Positions 28,535 through 36,843 of a stretch of 64,000 nucleotides of DNA are shown here, in pieces. The stretch is from contig NZ_JALHRX010000007.1 of the NCBI RefSeq assembly GCF_023952475.1, positions 124,001-188,000 of the forward strand, written 5' to 3'. The translations under genes and the position numbers were made by a program. Each line of letters opens with the position of its first letter. Position 1 is the stretch's first letter. The notes below the pieces were generated by a model. The model did not search any database and had not been told where the DNA came from. It saw only the letters and a list, made by a program, of their open reading frames with translations. This stretch comes from Cupriavidus sp. WGlv3. Its GTDB lineage: Bacteria; Pseudomonadota; Gammaproteobacteria; Burkholderiales; Burkholderiaceae.

Positions 28535-28836
28535 TCTGCATCGGCCAGGTCGCCTGCTCGCCCATATCAGCGGGCTATAAAAATGGCCTAAATCAAAGTT
28601 CCGGCTGATATGTTTTGATGCTGAAGTGTTTCGGGATTCCGTTGAATTCATCCAACGAAATGTAAGGTTCGATAAGAATTAAGAAGCCCCCTATATTTGC
28701 CCTGGAGTCCGCTTGTTACTTTCGCCCCAAACTTAGCGCGGCGAATAGCGCTACGGACGCCTTGAAGTGATCGAGATGTCTCCGTAGCGACCAGGAGCTG
28801 AAGCCGCGCCCATTCAGCAAGGCAGGAGCGCGGGCG
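28535..28836. other. Intergenic region with two long-range inverted repeats
   Basis: CATATCAGC (28563-28571) is repeated inverted as GCTGATATG (28604-28612). CGCTACGGA (28749-28757) is repeated inverted as TCCGTAGCG (28781-28789). Both are perfect nine-base pairs with 23-32 bases between the arms. The stretch is AT-rich around 28570-28700. It separates the GntR gene from the lipoprotein operon and may hold its promoter and a structured leader; no gene is supported. Confidence 0.4.
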
Positions 28837-29529
28837 ATGGGTCAAATACGGGCAAGTACGTATCACGAAGGCACGTCAGGGCTAGCCATAGCCGCATGGC
28901 CAATAGTTTTGATGATGGCCCTGGTCTGTTCAGGCTGCCTTCATTCGCCGCCGAACTACCCAGGGGCCGGTGGTAACAATATTGATCCGGCTGACTACGC
29001 CAGCGTTGCTTGCCCCGACCTGAGTGGCCGATATGAGGGCAGCGGCGAACTCTTGGATGGGGACGCCACGGCTCAAGGATGGGCCAAGACTATGCGCATT
29101 GACTATGTCTTCCCATTTGCTAGTAGCGCAGACGCGATGAAATTTATGAGCGCAGCAAGATCTGATTCAAGCCGTACCTCGTATCCAAAATACGGAGAAG
29201 TGACGAGGTTCGCCGCGCGGTCATTCCGAGTTAGCGTGAACTATGAGAATGGTAAAAGCGCATCACGTGCCCTCTCGTTTGAAGACAAAGGCAGACTCGT
29301 ATGCACCGGTTCTCATGGAAAGATCATATGGGGAGGAGCTAGCAAAGGTGGCAGATCAGAATTCGGACCGAATACCACGGATTCGGTGGCAATGCTCTAC
29401 CTAGATGATCAAGGGAATCTGGTTTCGGAGGATTCGATGCAGGTTCACATGAGCCTGCGGCTTGGCGGGATTCCTACTGGCACGGCCAAGCATTTTTCAA
29501 AATATCGATTCAAACGGTTACCCGAGTGA
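28837..29529 (+). CDS. Hypothetical lipoprotein
   Basis: The 230-residue product has a hydrophobic segment ending in the lipobox VCSGC (cysteine at about residue 34). It is followed by a mature part with no recognised domain. The exact start is unsure: ATG 28837 gives a long n-region, and an ATG near residue 26 gives a short signal. The stop overlaps the start region of the next gene. It is the first gene of three overlapping lipoprotein genes. Confidence 0.55.
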   Translation: MGQIRASTYHEGTSGLAIAAWPIVLMMALVCSGCLHSPPNYPGAGGNNIDPADYASVACPDLSGRYEGSGELLDGDATAQGWAKTMRIDYVFPFASSADAMKFMSAARSDSSRTSYPKYGEVTRFAARSFRVSVNYENGKSASRALSFEDKGRLVCTGSHGKIIWGGASKGGRSEFGPNTTDSVAMLYLDDQGNLVSEDSMQVHMSLRLGGIPTGTAKHFSKYRFKRLPE

Positions 29530-29936
29530 AATTGTCATTTCCACACCACATGCGGCGATATGGACTTGCTGCTGGATGTTGCTTAGCGCTTGCTGCCTGT
29601 GCCCCGATGATTGCAACGGCCCCATCGGCTATCGAGGTCACCCAACCAAGCGCGGCCGCCCGACGCATCCAGATCCTGACCGCTACAACCATCAAACTTG
29701 ACACTGGCTATTCCCGCACGCTGCCTGAAAAGTCAGTCTGGTCGAAAGCAGGCCGCGTTCCACAGGGCGATGTCTTCCGGCCTGTCGGCACCATCTTCAC
29801 CATCGAAGGACGCCAGGTACACGAAGCCTACCTGGTCATCCATAACCAGACCCTGGTGGGCTTCTATTTGCCCGGGGAACAGAACTATTCCCCGCTATCC
29901 ACAGCCGTACCTTTGAACTTGGGAGAATCAGAATGA
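29526..29936 (+). CDS. Small hypothetical lipoprotein
   Basis: The 136-residue product carries a signal sequence ending in ALAAC. The mature part (FRPVGTIFTIEGRQVHEAYLV and onward) matches no family I recognise, though its size fits a small outer-membrane lipoprotein. The start is either GTG at 29526, which overlaps the previous stop, or ATG at 29550, which gives a compact signal peptide (MRRYGLAAGCC). The next gene starts in its stop codon (ATGA). Confidence 0.6.
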   Translation: MKLSFPHHMRRYGLAAGCCLALAACAPMIATAPSAIEVTQPSAAARRIQILTATTIKLDTGYSRTLPEKSVWSKAGRVPQGDVFRPVGTIFTIEGRQVHEAYLVIHNQTLVGFYLPGEQNYSPLSTAVPLNLGESE

Positions 29937-30391
29937 AACGGGTCGCACGCATGCTGTTCGCCGGACTGGCGGTGTCGTCACTGCTGGCCGGGTGTGCTTC
30001 CGGCGTAAAACACGCCGACATGGAGGCGTCGATTCCGACGCTGAAGCGGGGTGACGGCCGGGTCTACTTCCTGCGCTCGGCATCGATGTTCGGCGCGGCG
30101 ATCCAGCCGGATCTGCGTCTGAACAACGAGGTAGTGGGCGAGTCCAAGCCCGGCGGCTTCTTCTTTGTGGATCGCCCTGCCGGCAAGTACGTGGCCTCGG
30201 CTTCGACCGAAACCGAAAAGACGCTTAGCTTCGTGCTGGACGCCGGCGAGACGAAATACGTGCGCAGTTCACCGTCGATGGGCTTGATGGTGGGCCGCGT
30301 CGTGCTGGAACTCGAGACGCCTGAGAAGGCCAAGGCAGATCTGGCATCGCTGAGCTACACCGGCGACGTAGTCAAGGCGCCGGCGAAGTAA
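29933..30391 (+). CDS. DUF2846-like lipoprotein
   Basis: The 152-residue product has the lipobox SLLAGC (cysteine at residue 21). The domain then reads GRVYFLRSASMFGAAIQPDLRLN, with GKPGG-like turns, which is the pattern of DUF2846 proteins. They are small outer-membrane lipoproteins of unknown role. The ATG overlaps the upstream stop by four bases, so expression is coupled to the two lipoprotein genes before it. A weak hairpin follows at about 30406-30440, before the converging operon. Confidence 0.75.
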   Translation: MKRVARMLFAGLAVSSLLAGCASGVKHADMEASIPTLKRGDGRVYFLRSASMFGAAIQPDLRLNNEVVGESKPGGFFFVDRPAGKYVASASTETEKTLSFVLDAGETKYVRSSPSMGLMVGRVVLELETPEKAKADLASLSYTGDVVKAPAK

Positions 30392-30503
30392 GCGGCGCGG
30401 CCGCCCCCCAGGGTCTCCGTCGGGGAGCCTGGGAGGTAAGCGTCTGTGTCAGCGCGGAGAGGCGATATTGGTTACGGGGCTTCGGAATTCTCTCGAGTTC
30501 GCC

Positions 30504-30902
30504 TCACGTCAAACAAGCCGCATTCACCACCCCCACCGACAACGAAATCACCCCCATCACCGCCCCCACCCCGCGGTTATCACTTGAGATCGCCTCACTG
30601 ACACCCCCCAGCGCCCGCGCCGCCACCAGGTAAGCCAGCACCTGCACCGCAAACGCCCCAAACGCCCACAGCAAGAACATCGCAAACGTAGCGTTGTGCT
30701 GAATGCTCGACGACAGCGTCAGCGAGAACCCCAGCACCGCCCCACCCAGCGACAATGCCGCCGCGATATTGCCCTCGCGGATCAGCGTGAATTCCCGATG
30801 CGGCGTGACGCGCGTATAGACCAGCAGGAACAGCCCCAGCATGGCAAAGCCGGTGACGATGTAGATCAGGTAGGCAAGCGCCGGGTGCATGGTATTGACC
30901 AT
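30504..30902 (-). CDS. DUF350 (YjfL-like) inner-membrane protein
   Basis: The 132-residue product has about four hydrophobic helices (LAYLIYIVTGFAMLGLFLLV, then others to ISLSVGVVNAACL) with FTLIREGNIAAALSLGGAVLG, the conserved DUF350 stretch. The start is unsure: ATG 30902 gives the normal family length, and ATG 30962 abuts the stop codon of the upstream gene. It is the last gene of the leftward operon hss, ygiC-like, ygiB-like, DUF350. In E. coli the YjfL, YjfM and YjfC proteins form a similar set, so it is probably the membrane part of that module. Confidence 0.8.
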   Translation of the reverse strand: MVNTMHPALAYLIYIVTGFAMLGLFLLVYTRVTPHREFTLIREGNIAAALSLGGAVLGFSLTLSSSIQHNATFAMFLLWAFGAFAVQVLAYLVAARALGGVSEAISSDNRGVGAVMGVISLSVGVVNAACLT

Positions 30903-30962
30903 TGGATGGACTCGTTGTCGGTTGTCTGGGTTTGCGTGCGGGATGGCGTTCGGCAGGGGCAT

Positions 30963-31685
30963 TCAGCCGCCGCCGGAGCGCCCCAAGCTGCCGAAGCGGC
31001 TGGTGAAGCCGCCGCGCGATACCACCGGTGCGCGCGATACGGCGGCGGAGCGCATGGTCAGGCCCATGGAGCGTCCGCCGCTTAGCGAGTTGCGGCGCAC
31101 GGTGGCTTCTTCCACCATGGCGGCGCGCGGGGTGGCGTTGGTGAAGGATTGCGTGGGCGTGCCGTTGCGGTCGTAGACCTGCATCGGGCGCAGCGGGCCG
31201 GACGTCATATCGCGCTGGGTCTGGGTGCCGTTGGGGTGGTAGACGGTGCCGCTGGCGGTGTAGTACGGGCCGTACCAGCGTGCGTAGTACGCGTTGCTGC
31301 TGTGGGTGGTGCCGGAGCCGGCGGCGTCGCTGGCGGGGGCGTCGAGGCTGGAGCTGTAGATGGTGCTGGGGTCGTCGAGCGGCACGCTTTCGCAGTCGTT
31401 GGGCGTGTTCCAGTCGGCCTCGCAGTCTTCCAGCGTGGCGTAGCTGGCGCGGCGCACGGTCACGCCGGGGTCGTCGTCGGCGTCGTCGCTGCAGGAGCCG
31501 AGCACGGCCACGCCGGCGACCACGGCGCAGGCGCCGACGATCCACAGCGCGGGCGAGCCGCCCTGCTTTTTCTGCTCGGCCTGGTAGGCGGCGATGCGCG
31601 GCGACGGGCCGCCGGAGCCGCCCCGGCCGGGCATGTATGGGCTGCCGTACTTGGAGCGCTTGGTGCCCTTCTTCTTGTTGGCCAT
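30963..31685 (-). CDS. YgiB/YjfM-like (DUF1190) protein
   Basis: The 240-residue product begins with a basic segment (MANKKKGTKRSKYG) and has one hydrophobic stretch ending in LGSCSDD near residue 65. The DUF1190 pattern follows (ASYATLEDCEADW with a second Cys nearby, SNAYYARWYGPYYT), and the tail is rich in Ser, Gly and Arg. The family is periplasmic or membrane-anchored and its biochemistry is unknown. It lies three bases after the YgiC-like ligase gene, the same pairing as ygiB-ygiC and yjfM-yjfC in E. coli. Confidence 0.85.
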   Translation of the reverse strand: MANKKKGTKRSKYGSPYMPGRGGSGGPSPRIAAYQAEQKKQGGSPALWIVGACAVVAGVAVLGSCSDDADDDPGVTVRRASYATLEDCEADWNTPNDCESVPLDDPSTIYSSSLDAPASDAAGSGTTHSSNAYYARWYGPYYTASGTVYHPNGTQTQRDMTSGPLRPMQVYDRNGTPTQSFTNATPRAAMVEEATVRRNSLSGGRSMGLTMRSAAVSRAPVVSRGGFTSRFGSLGRSGGG

Positions 31686-31688
31686 GGC

Positions 31689-32864
31689 TTATGCGGGGGT
31701 GAAGTAGTGGGGGACGAAGAAGCTGGTGTTCTTGGCGATGGGCCCGGATTCTTCGCGCACGCACAGGCCGCTGGGCACGTCGTCGACGATCCAGACGCCC
31801 AGCGTGGTGTAGCGCCCGTCAAAGCGCCGCGCGGGTTCGTAGGCCTGGTAGACGAAGCCTTCCTCGCCATACTCGCCGGGGTTGTGGACGCGGTCGCCTT
31901 CCGGGGTGAGCAGCGTCACGCTTTCGCCTTCGCGCGACAGGAAGGGCTTTTTCGCGTGCGGACGGCCGGCGAAGTGGCCTGCGTCGAAGCTGGCTTCGAT
32001 CAGGTTCGGATGTCCGGGAAACAGCTCCCACAGGATTGGCAGGATGGCCTTGTTGGACAGCACCGCCTTCCAGGGCGGCTCGACCCAGCGCACCGGGCTG
32101 TGCGCCAGCTGGTCGCGGTAGTCGGAGGTGGCCAGCCATTCCCATGGGTAGAGCTTGAACACGACTTCGATAGGCACGTTGTCGGCGTCGTAGAAGTTGC
32201 CGCGGCCGTCGGTGCCGATGTCTTGCAGGTCGATCAGCTTGACGGACCAGCCGGCCTGCAGCGCGGTGTCCATCAGGTACTCGGTGTTGCAGACGTCTTC
32301 CTGGCTGTCGAACATGCAGGCAAGGTGCAGCAGGCTGGCGCTGCGGTAGTGGTTGCGCAGCCATTGCCAGCGTGCCACCAGGGCGTCGTGCAGGCTGTTG
32401 AACTGGTCGGCCTGCGGCTGCACGGCGTCTTTCCAGTACCACTGCGCGACGGCGGATTCGATCAGCGATGTCGGGGTGTCGGCGTTGAACTCGTACAGCC
32501 TGGGCACGCCGTGCTGGTCCAGCGTCATGTCGAAGCGGCCGAACAGCGTGGGCTCGTCGCGGTCCCACGAGGTCCGGATCAGCTGCGCGAAGTCCTGGTC
32601 GATGGCCAGGCGCGCGAACAGGTCGTGGTCGATCACGTGCTGCACGGCTTCCAGGCAGCGCTGGTTCAGGTCGTGCGCGGCGGCATAGAGCGTTTCGACC
32701 TCCTGCTTGCTGAAGGCGTAGGCGGCGTCTTCGCGCCAGTAGAAGAAGGTGTGGTCATCGACTTCGCGCGGAACGTTGAACTCGTCCAGCGAATGGAAGT
32801 GGAAACCCACCTTCTCGAGTTCGCGCGGCCAGTTGCGTCGCGGGGTTTGCGGGATGCGTTGCAT
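31689..32864 (-). CDS. YgiC/YjfC-like ATP-grasp ligase, glutathionylspermidine synthase family
   Basis: The 391-residue protein matches the synthetase half of glutathionylspermidine synthase without the amidase domain. It starts RNWPRELEKVGFHFHSLD and contains the family segments YEFNADTPTSLIESA, FKLYPWEW, SNKAILPILWELFPGHPNL and KKPFLSREG. ATP-grasp enzymes of this group are expected to join a carboxyl group to an amine such as a polyamine. Its ATG shares one base with the stop codon of the homospermidine synthase gene (TGATG), which suggests that the natural amine is homospermidine or putrescine. That link is inference. Confidence 0.85.
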   Translation of the reverse strand: MQRIPQTPRRNWPRELEKVGFHFHSLDEFNVPREVDDHTFFYWREDAAYAFSKQEVETLYAAAHDLNQRCLEAVQHVIDHDLFARLAIDQDFAQLIRTSWDRDEPTLFGRFDMTLDQHGVPRLYEFNADTPTSLIESAVAQWYWKDAVQPQADQFNSLHDALVARWQWLRNHYRSASLLHLACMFDSQEDVCNTEYLMDTALQAGWSVKLIDLQDIGTDGRGNFYDADNVPIEVVFKLYPWEWLATSDYRDQLAHSPVRWVEPPWKAVLSNKAILPILWELFPGHPNLIEASFDAGHFAGRPHAKKPFLSREGESVTLLTPEGDRVHNPGEYGEEGFVYQAYEPARRFDGRYTTLGVWIVDDVPSGLCVREESGPIAKNTSFFVPHYFTPA

Positions 32865-34258
32865 CAGCAGGCAATGGTCAGCAGGGAGGGTTCGGGCCGG
32901 ACCGTGGTGCCGTCCAGCAGGAAGTCGGTGAAGGCGAGCGAGGCGGCGCCGGGGCGCGGCAGCCAGTCGGTAAATGCGATGCTGAGCGGCGCCCACCAGT
33001 GCGCGGCATCGGCCAGCACGGGGCCGAAGTCGAGCGCATCGGATTCCACCACGCCGCGCGACGGATTGGCCAGCATCCATCGCATGCCGGCGACCAGGCT
33101 CGATGCCACCTGCAGGCTGGTGGCGGTGTTGTACGGTGCCAGCGAGCGCGCGCGCTGCACCGACAGTCGCGAGCCATGCCAGACCGCGCCGTGCCGGCCG
33201 CTCATCAGCAGCACGCCGAGTTCGTCTTCGCCGCACTGGATCTCGTCGCGCAGGATGCGTTCGCCGCGCACGCGCGGGGCGGCGCGGTCGTCCAGCCATT
33301 GCATCGAGGCCTGCGTGGCAGCGGTGGGGCGGTAGGCGTAGTAGACGGTGGGGCGATACGGCGGCTGGCCGGCGCGGGTGTCGGTCAGGTATTCGGCGAT
33401 CGAGATCGATTCGTTGTGCGTGATCAGGTAGGCGTCGAAGGGACCGTGTACCGGCGACCACGAGCGCACGCGCGTGCGATGACCCGGCCGGTCCAGCGCG
33501 ATCGCCGCGCCGTTGCCGTAGCCATGGCGGTAGCCATCGGGCGGCAAGCGCGGTTCATGGCTGCCCCAGCCGAGTTCGGCATCCTGCAGGCACTCGGTGA
33601 TAAAGCCTTCGGCGGACCAGGTGTTGGCGAACTCGCCGTCGCGCGGATAGCCGGGGGCCTGCTGGCTGTCATATTCGGCGACCTGGATCACGCGCACGTC
33701 CAGCGTGCGCGCCAGCGCGGCCCACGCGGCGCGATCGCCGGGTTCCGGCTGATTCAATCCGGCCTTGCCGGCCAGTGCCATCAGTGCGGCTTTGACCAGC
33801 ACCGAAACCAGTCCGGGATTGGCGCCATGCGCCACCAGCGCGGTCGGCAGGGTCTCGCGGCCGCTGGCGAAGGCCAGCAGCTCGTGGCGCAGCGCGTAGT
33901 TGCTCAGGTGCGAGGCCCGCGGATCGGCTTCGTAGTCCCAGGGTTCGATGCCAGCATCGACATAGAACGCGCCGTGCGCTTGCGCCAGCGCAATCAGGTC
34001 GCGGCTACAGACGGACGGCGCCAGGTTCAGCAGGAAAGTGCCGGGCCGAAGCAGCGGGGCCAGCATGGTTTCGTAGTTGGCCGCGGTAATGGTGGCCTGG
34101 ATGGCGTGCAGCTTGTGCGCTGCGACCAGTTGCTGGCGCGCGCGGTCCAGCACGCGGTCGACCACGGTGATCGCTGCCCGCGGCCAGGCCCGCTCCAGCA
34201 GCGGCAGCACGGCCTGGCCGATGCAGCCGAAACCAACGATGACGATTTGTTCGATCAC
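32864..34258 (-). CDS. hss: Homospermidine synthase
   Basis: NAD-dependent enzyme that makes sym-homospermidine from two putrescines (or putrescine and spermidine). The 464-residue protein begins with the Rossmann motif VIVGFGCIGQAVLPLLER. It has the family segments APSVCSRDLIALAQ, YVDAGIEPWDYE, VAHGANPGLVS and HNESISIAEYL. It belongs to the bacterial saccharopine-dehydrogenase-like type, not the eukaryotic one. It is the first gene of a tight leftward operon with YgiC-, YgiB- and DUF350-type genes. Two adjacent palindromes lie about 95 bases upstream. Confidence 0.9.
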   Translation of the reverse strand: MIEQIVIVGFGCIGQAVLPLLERAWPRAAITVVDRVLDRARQQLVAAHKLHAIQATITAANYETMLAPLLRPGTFLLNLAPSVCSRDLIALAQAHGAFYVDAGIEPWDYEADPRASHLSNYALRHELLAFASGRETLPTALVAHGANPGLVSVLVKAALMALAGKAGLNQPEPGDRAAWAALARTLDVRVIQVAEYDSQQAPGYPRDGEFANTWSAEGFITECLQDAELGWGSHEPRLPPDGYRHGYGNGAAIALDRPGHRTRVRSWSPVHGPFDAYLITHNESISIAEYLTDTRAGQPPYRPTVYYAYRPTAATQASMQWLDDRAAPRVRGERILRDEIQCGEDELGVLLMSGRHGAVWHGSRLSVQRARSLAPYNTATSLQVASSLVAGMRWMLANPSRGVVESDALDFGPVLADAAHWWAPLSIAFTDWLPRPGAASLAFTDFLLDGTTVRPEPSLLTIAC

Positions 34259-34351
34259 GCAGACCCTTCCGCCCGAGAAACGGCAAGCGGCGGATCCCCG
34301 GACGCGGCCACGGCCGCGCCGGCGCAGGACTGCCCTTGCCTGGCTTTATCA

Positions 34352-34380
34352 ATTCTGATCAGAATCGCTAAATCTAGCGA
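34352..34380. promoter_or_regulatory. Two adjacent palindromes upstream of the homospermidine operon
   Basis: ATTCTGATCAGAAT at 34352-34365 is a perfect 14-base palindrome. TCGCTA (34365-34370) and TAGCGA (34375-34380) form a second one that touches it. They stand in an unusually AT-rich 184-base gap, upstream of the homospermidine synthase gene and after the ureohydrolase gene on the same strand. They are likely operators for the polyamine operon; the regulator is not evident. Confidence 0.5.
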
Positions 34381-34442
34381 AGGGCAATACTATCGCCGCG
34401 CGCGGCGGCTGCCAACTGCCGGCCGGGCCTATGGCCCGCGCT

Positions 34443-35402
34443 TCAGCGCAGCAGGCGCCAGGCCAGCCGCGCCGCCACGCGCGCGCCCAGGTGGTCGCGG
34501 TCGTACTGGGGGTTGTACTCCGCAAGGTCAGCCACGCGCAGCTTGCCGCTGCGGCGGACCAGCCGTACGACTTCCTCCACCACCGGCAACGGCACGCCGT
34601 AGGCGGCGGGCGCCGACACGCCCGGCATCACCGCGCCCGGCAGGGCGTCGAGGTCGATGGTCAGGTAGACATGGTCGGCCGCATCGATGCGCGCGGACAG
34701 CTCCGCCAGCCGCGCAGCCAGGTGGCGCTCCTGCATGTCGACGTCTTCCACATAGCACACGCCCAGCGTCTCTGCACGGCCGAACAGCGCCGGCGTATTG
34801 GCGAGGCGGCTGACGCCCAGGCAGACATAGTCGAACGGCTGGCCGCGCTCCGCGCAGGCATGGGCGATCTGGTCGAACGGCGTGCCGGAGCTGGCGGGCC
34901 GGCTGGAGCGCAGGTCGAAGTGCGCATCGATATTGACGATCAGCACGCGGCCGCCGTCATCCTGCGCGTCAAGGTGCGCACGCAGGCCCTGCCACGTCCC
35001 CCAGGCCACTTCATGGCCGCCGCCCAGCACTAGCGGAAAGCCGCCTCGCGCCAGCACCGCGCGCACGGCGTCCGCCAGCGCCTGCTGGGCAGATTCCAGG
35101 TCGCCGTCGTCGCAACTGACATTGCCGGCGTCGTACAGCGCCGGCAGGCCGTGCGCCGGCACGTTGGCCAGCGCCTGGCGGATAACGTCGGGGCCGTGGG
35201 CGGCGCCGGGGCGGCCCTGGTTGCGCAGCACGCCGGCATCGCAGCGAAAGCCGAGCAATACCGGCGCGTGGTCCAGCGGCGCGGTGTCCGCGTTGTCCGC
35301 GGTATCCAGCGCCTGCACGATGCGGAACAGCCGCGTGGTGTCGCCCTGCTCGCCGTGGTCGATACGGCCCTGCCAGGGGTTTTGCGTCACTGCCATCCTC
35401 AT
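34443..35402 (-). CDS. Formimidoylglutamase-like ureohydrolase
   Basis: The 319-residue protein is an arginase/agmatinase-fold enzyme. Its two-manganese site is visible as [10 protein letters not shown] near residue 130, NIDAHFDLR near 158 and TIDLDALPG near 250. The AHFDLR form and overall sequence resemble HutG, which releases formamide from N-formimino-glutamate. Its start overlaps the stop of the ABC ATPase gene (ATGA), so it is the last gene of the transporter operon. No other histidine-utilisation gene is in view, so the true substrate may differ (another guanidino or formimino compound). Confidence 0.75.
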   Translation of the reverse strand: MRMAVTQNPWQGRIDHGEQGDTTRLFRIVQALDTADNADTAPLDHAPVLLGFRCDAGVLRNQGRPGAAHGPDVIRQALANVPAHGLPALYDAGNVSCDDGDLESAQQALADAVRAVLARGGFPLVLGGGHEVAWGTWQGLRAHLDAQDDGGRVLIVNIDAHFDLRSSRPASSGTPFDQIAHACAERGQPFDYVCLGVSRLANTPALFGRAETLGVCYVEDVDMQERHLAARLAELSARIDAADHVYLTIDLDALPGAVMPGVSAPAAYGVPLPVVEEVVRLVRRSGKLRVADLAEYNPQYDRDHLGARVAARLAWRLLR

Positions 35403-36160
35403 GCCCGCGTCAGCACCGCCTGCAGGAAGCCGCGCGTGCGTTCCTGCGTCGGCGCGGAGAAGATCACCGACGGCGGCCCGGCCTCGATGATGCCGCCGCC
35501 ATCCATCACCACGACCACATCGGCCACTTCGCGGGCAAAGCCCATTTCATGGGTGACCACGACCATAGTCATGCCTTCGGCGGCCAGCACCTTCATCACC
35601 TGCAGCACTTCGCCCACCAGCTCGGGGTCCAGCGCGGAGGTCGGCTCGTCGAACAGCATCACGCGCGGCTCCATCGCCAGCGCGCGGGCGATGGCCACGC
35701 GCTGCTTCTGGCCGCCGGACAGGCTGGCCGGCATGGCGTGGGCCTTGTGCGCCAGGCCGACTTTCTCGAGCAGGCTCATTGCCTTGCGCTCGGCGTCGTC
35801 GCGCGAAACGCCGCGCAGCATGCGCGGCCCCACCGTGACGTTATGCAGCACCGACAGGTGCGGGAACAGGTTGAACGACTGGAACACCATGCCCACTTCG
35901 GTGCGCAGCTGGTTCAGCCCCTGCTCGTCGATCAGCTGGCCGTCGGTCACCAGGCGCTTGCCGACGATGTCGATGGTGCCGGCCTCGGGTTGCTCCAGGC
36001 CGTTGCAGCAGCGCAGGAAGGTGCTCTTGCCGGAGCCGCTCGGGCCGATCACCACCACCACCTGCGACGGTTCCACGTCGAAGTCGATGCCGCGCAGCAC
36101 CGTGTGGCTGCCGAACGATTTGCCCAGGTTGCGGATCCGGATGATTGCGGAATCGCTCAT
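35399..36160 (-). CDS. Polar amino-acid ABC transporter ATP-binding protein
   Basis: The 253-residue protein has Walker [10 protein letters not shown] near residue 39, the Q loop, signature LSGGQKQR near 145, Walker [13 protein letters not shown] and the H-loop histidine of VVTHEMGFA. The closest types are GlnQ and HisP. The ATG at 36160 overlaps the permease stop by four bases. It powers uptake together with the permease and binding protein encoded upstream. Confidence 0.92.
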   Translation of the reverse strand: MSDSAIIRIRNLGKSFGSHTVLRGIDFDVEPSQVVVVIGPSGSGKSTFLRCCNGLEQPEAGTIDIVGKRLVTDGQLIDEQGLNQLRTEVGMVFQSFNLFPHLSVLHNVTVGPRMLRGVSRDDAERKAMSLLEKVGLAHKAHAMPASLSGGQKQRVAIARALAMEPRVMLFDEPTSALDPELVGEVLQVMKVLAAEGMTMVVVTHEMGFAREVADVVVVMDGGGIIEAGPPSVIFSAPTQERTRGFLQAVLTRA

Positions 36161-36825
36161 TGCACCATGCCTCCCATGCGCAGCCGTTGTTCGGCGCGGC
36201 GCAGGATCAGCCCGGCCGCGCTCGTCAGGATCAGATACACCAGCGCGATCGCCAGGTAGACCTCCAGCGACCGGTACGACACGCTGATGATCTTCTGGCC
36301 CTCGTGCATCAGGTCGGCAATGGTCAGCAGCGACACCAGCGCCGAGTTCTTGATCAGCGCGATGAACTCGTTGCCCAGCGGCGGGATCATGCGCACGATG
36401 GCCTGCGGCAGGATGATCGCGCGCATCGCCTGGCCGGACGACATGCCGATCGAGCGCGCGGCTTCCATCTGGCCCTTGTCGACGGACTGGATCGCGCCGC
36501 GCACGATTTCCGAGACATAGGCGCCGGAATAGATGCCCAGCCCGATCACGCCGCACACAAAGGCCGGCAGCAGGATGTTGAACTGCGGCAGGCCGAAGAA
36601 CAGCAGGAACAGCTGCACCAGCAGCGGCGTGCCGCGGATGAAGGTCACGTAGGCGGTGCAGATGCCGTAGATGACGCGGCGCTTCGGGTCCAGCCGGCCG
36701 ATGCCGACCAGCAGGCCCATCACGCAGCCCAGCACCAGCGCGCAGGCCGTCACCTGCACGGTGATGACGGCACCGTGCAGGATGTCAGGCCACCCGGCGA
36801 AGACGGGAGAAAAATCCAGTTCCAT
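36157..36825 (-). CDS. Polar amino-acid ABC transporter permease
   Basis: The 222-residue product has about five membrane helices. The HisM/GlnP-type signature [20 protein letters not shown] lies near residue 65, and the cytoplasmic EAA loop [16 protein letters not shown] is near 120. It lies between the binding-protein and ATPase genes and overlaps the latter by four bases. A single permease gene suggests a homodimer. Confidence 0.92.
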   Translation of the reverse strand: MELDFSPVFAGWPDILHGAVITVQVTACALVLGCVMGLLVGIGRLDPKRRVIYGICTAYVTFIRGTPLLVQLFLLFFGLPQFNILLPAFVCGVIGLGIYSGAYVSEIVRGAIQSVDKGQMEAARSIGMSSGQAMRAIILPQAIVRMIPPLGNEFIALIKNSALVSLLTIADLMHEGQKIISVSYRSLEVYLAIALVYLILTSAAGLILRRAEQRLRMGGMVQ

Positions 36826-36843
36826 GGTATTGGTCCGCCTGGC

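Noticed and set aside
31149..34813. Long plus-strand frames opposite the ygiC-like and homospermidine synthase genes
   Set aside because: They mirror well-conserved enzymes on the minus strand and contain no domain of their own.
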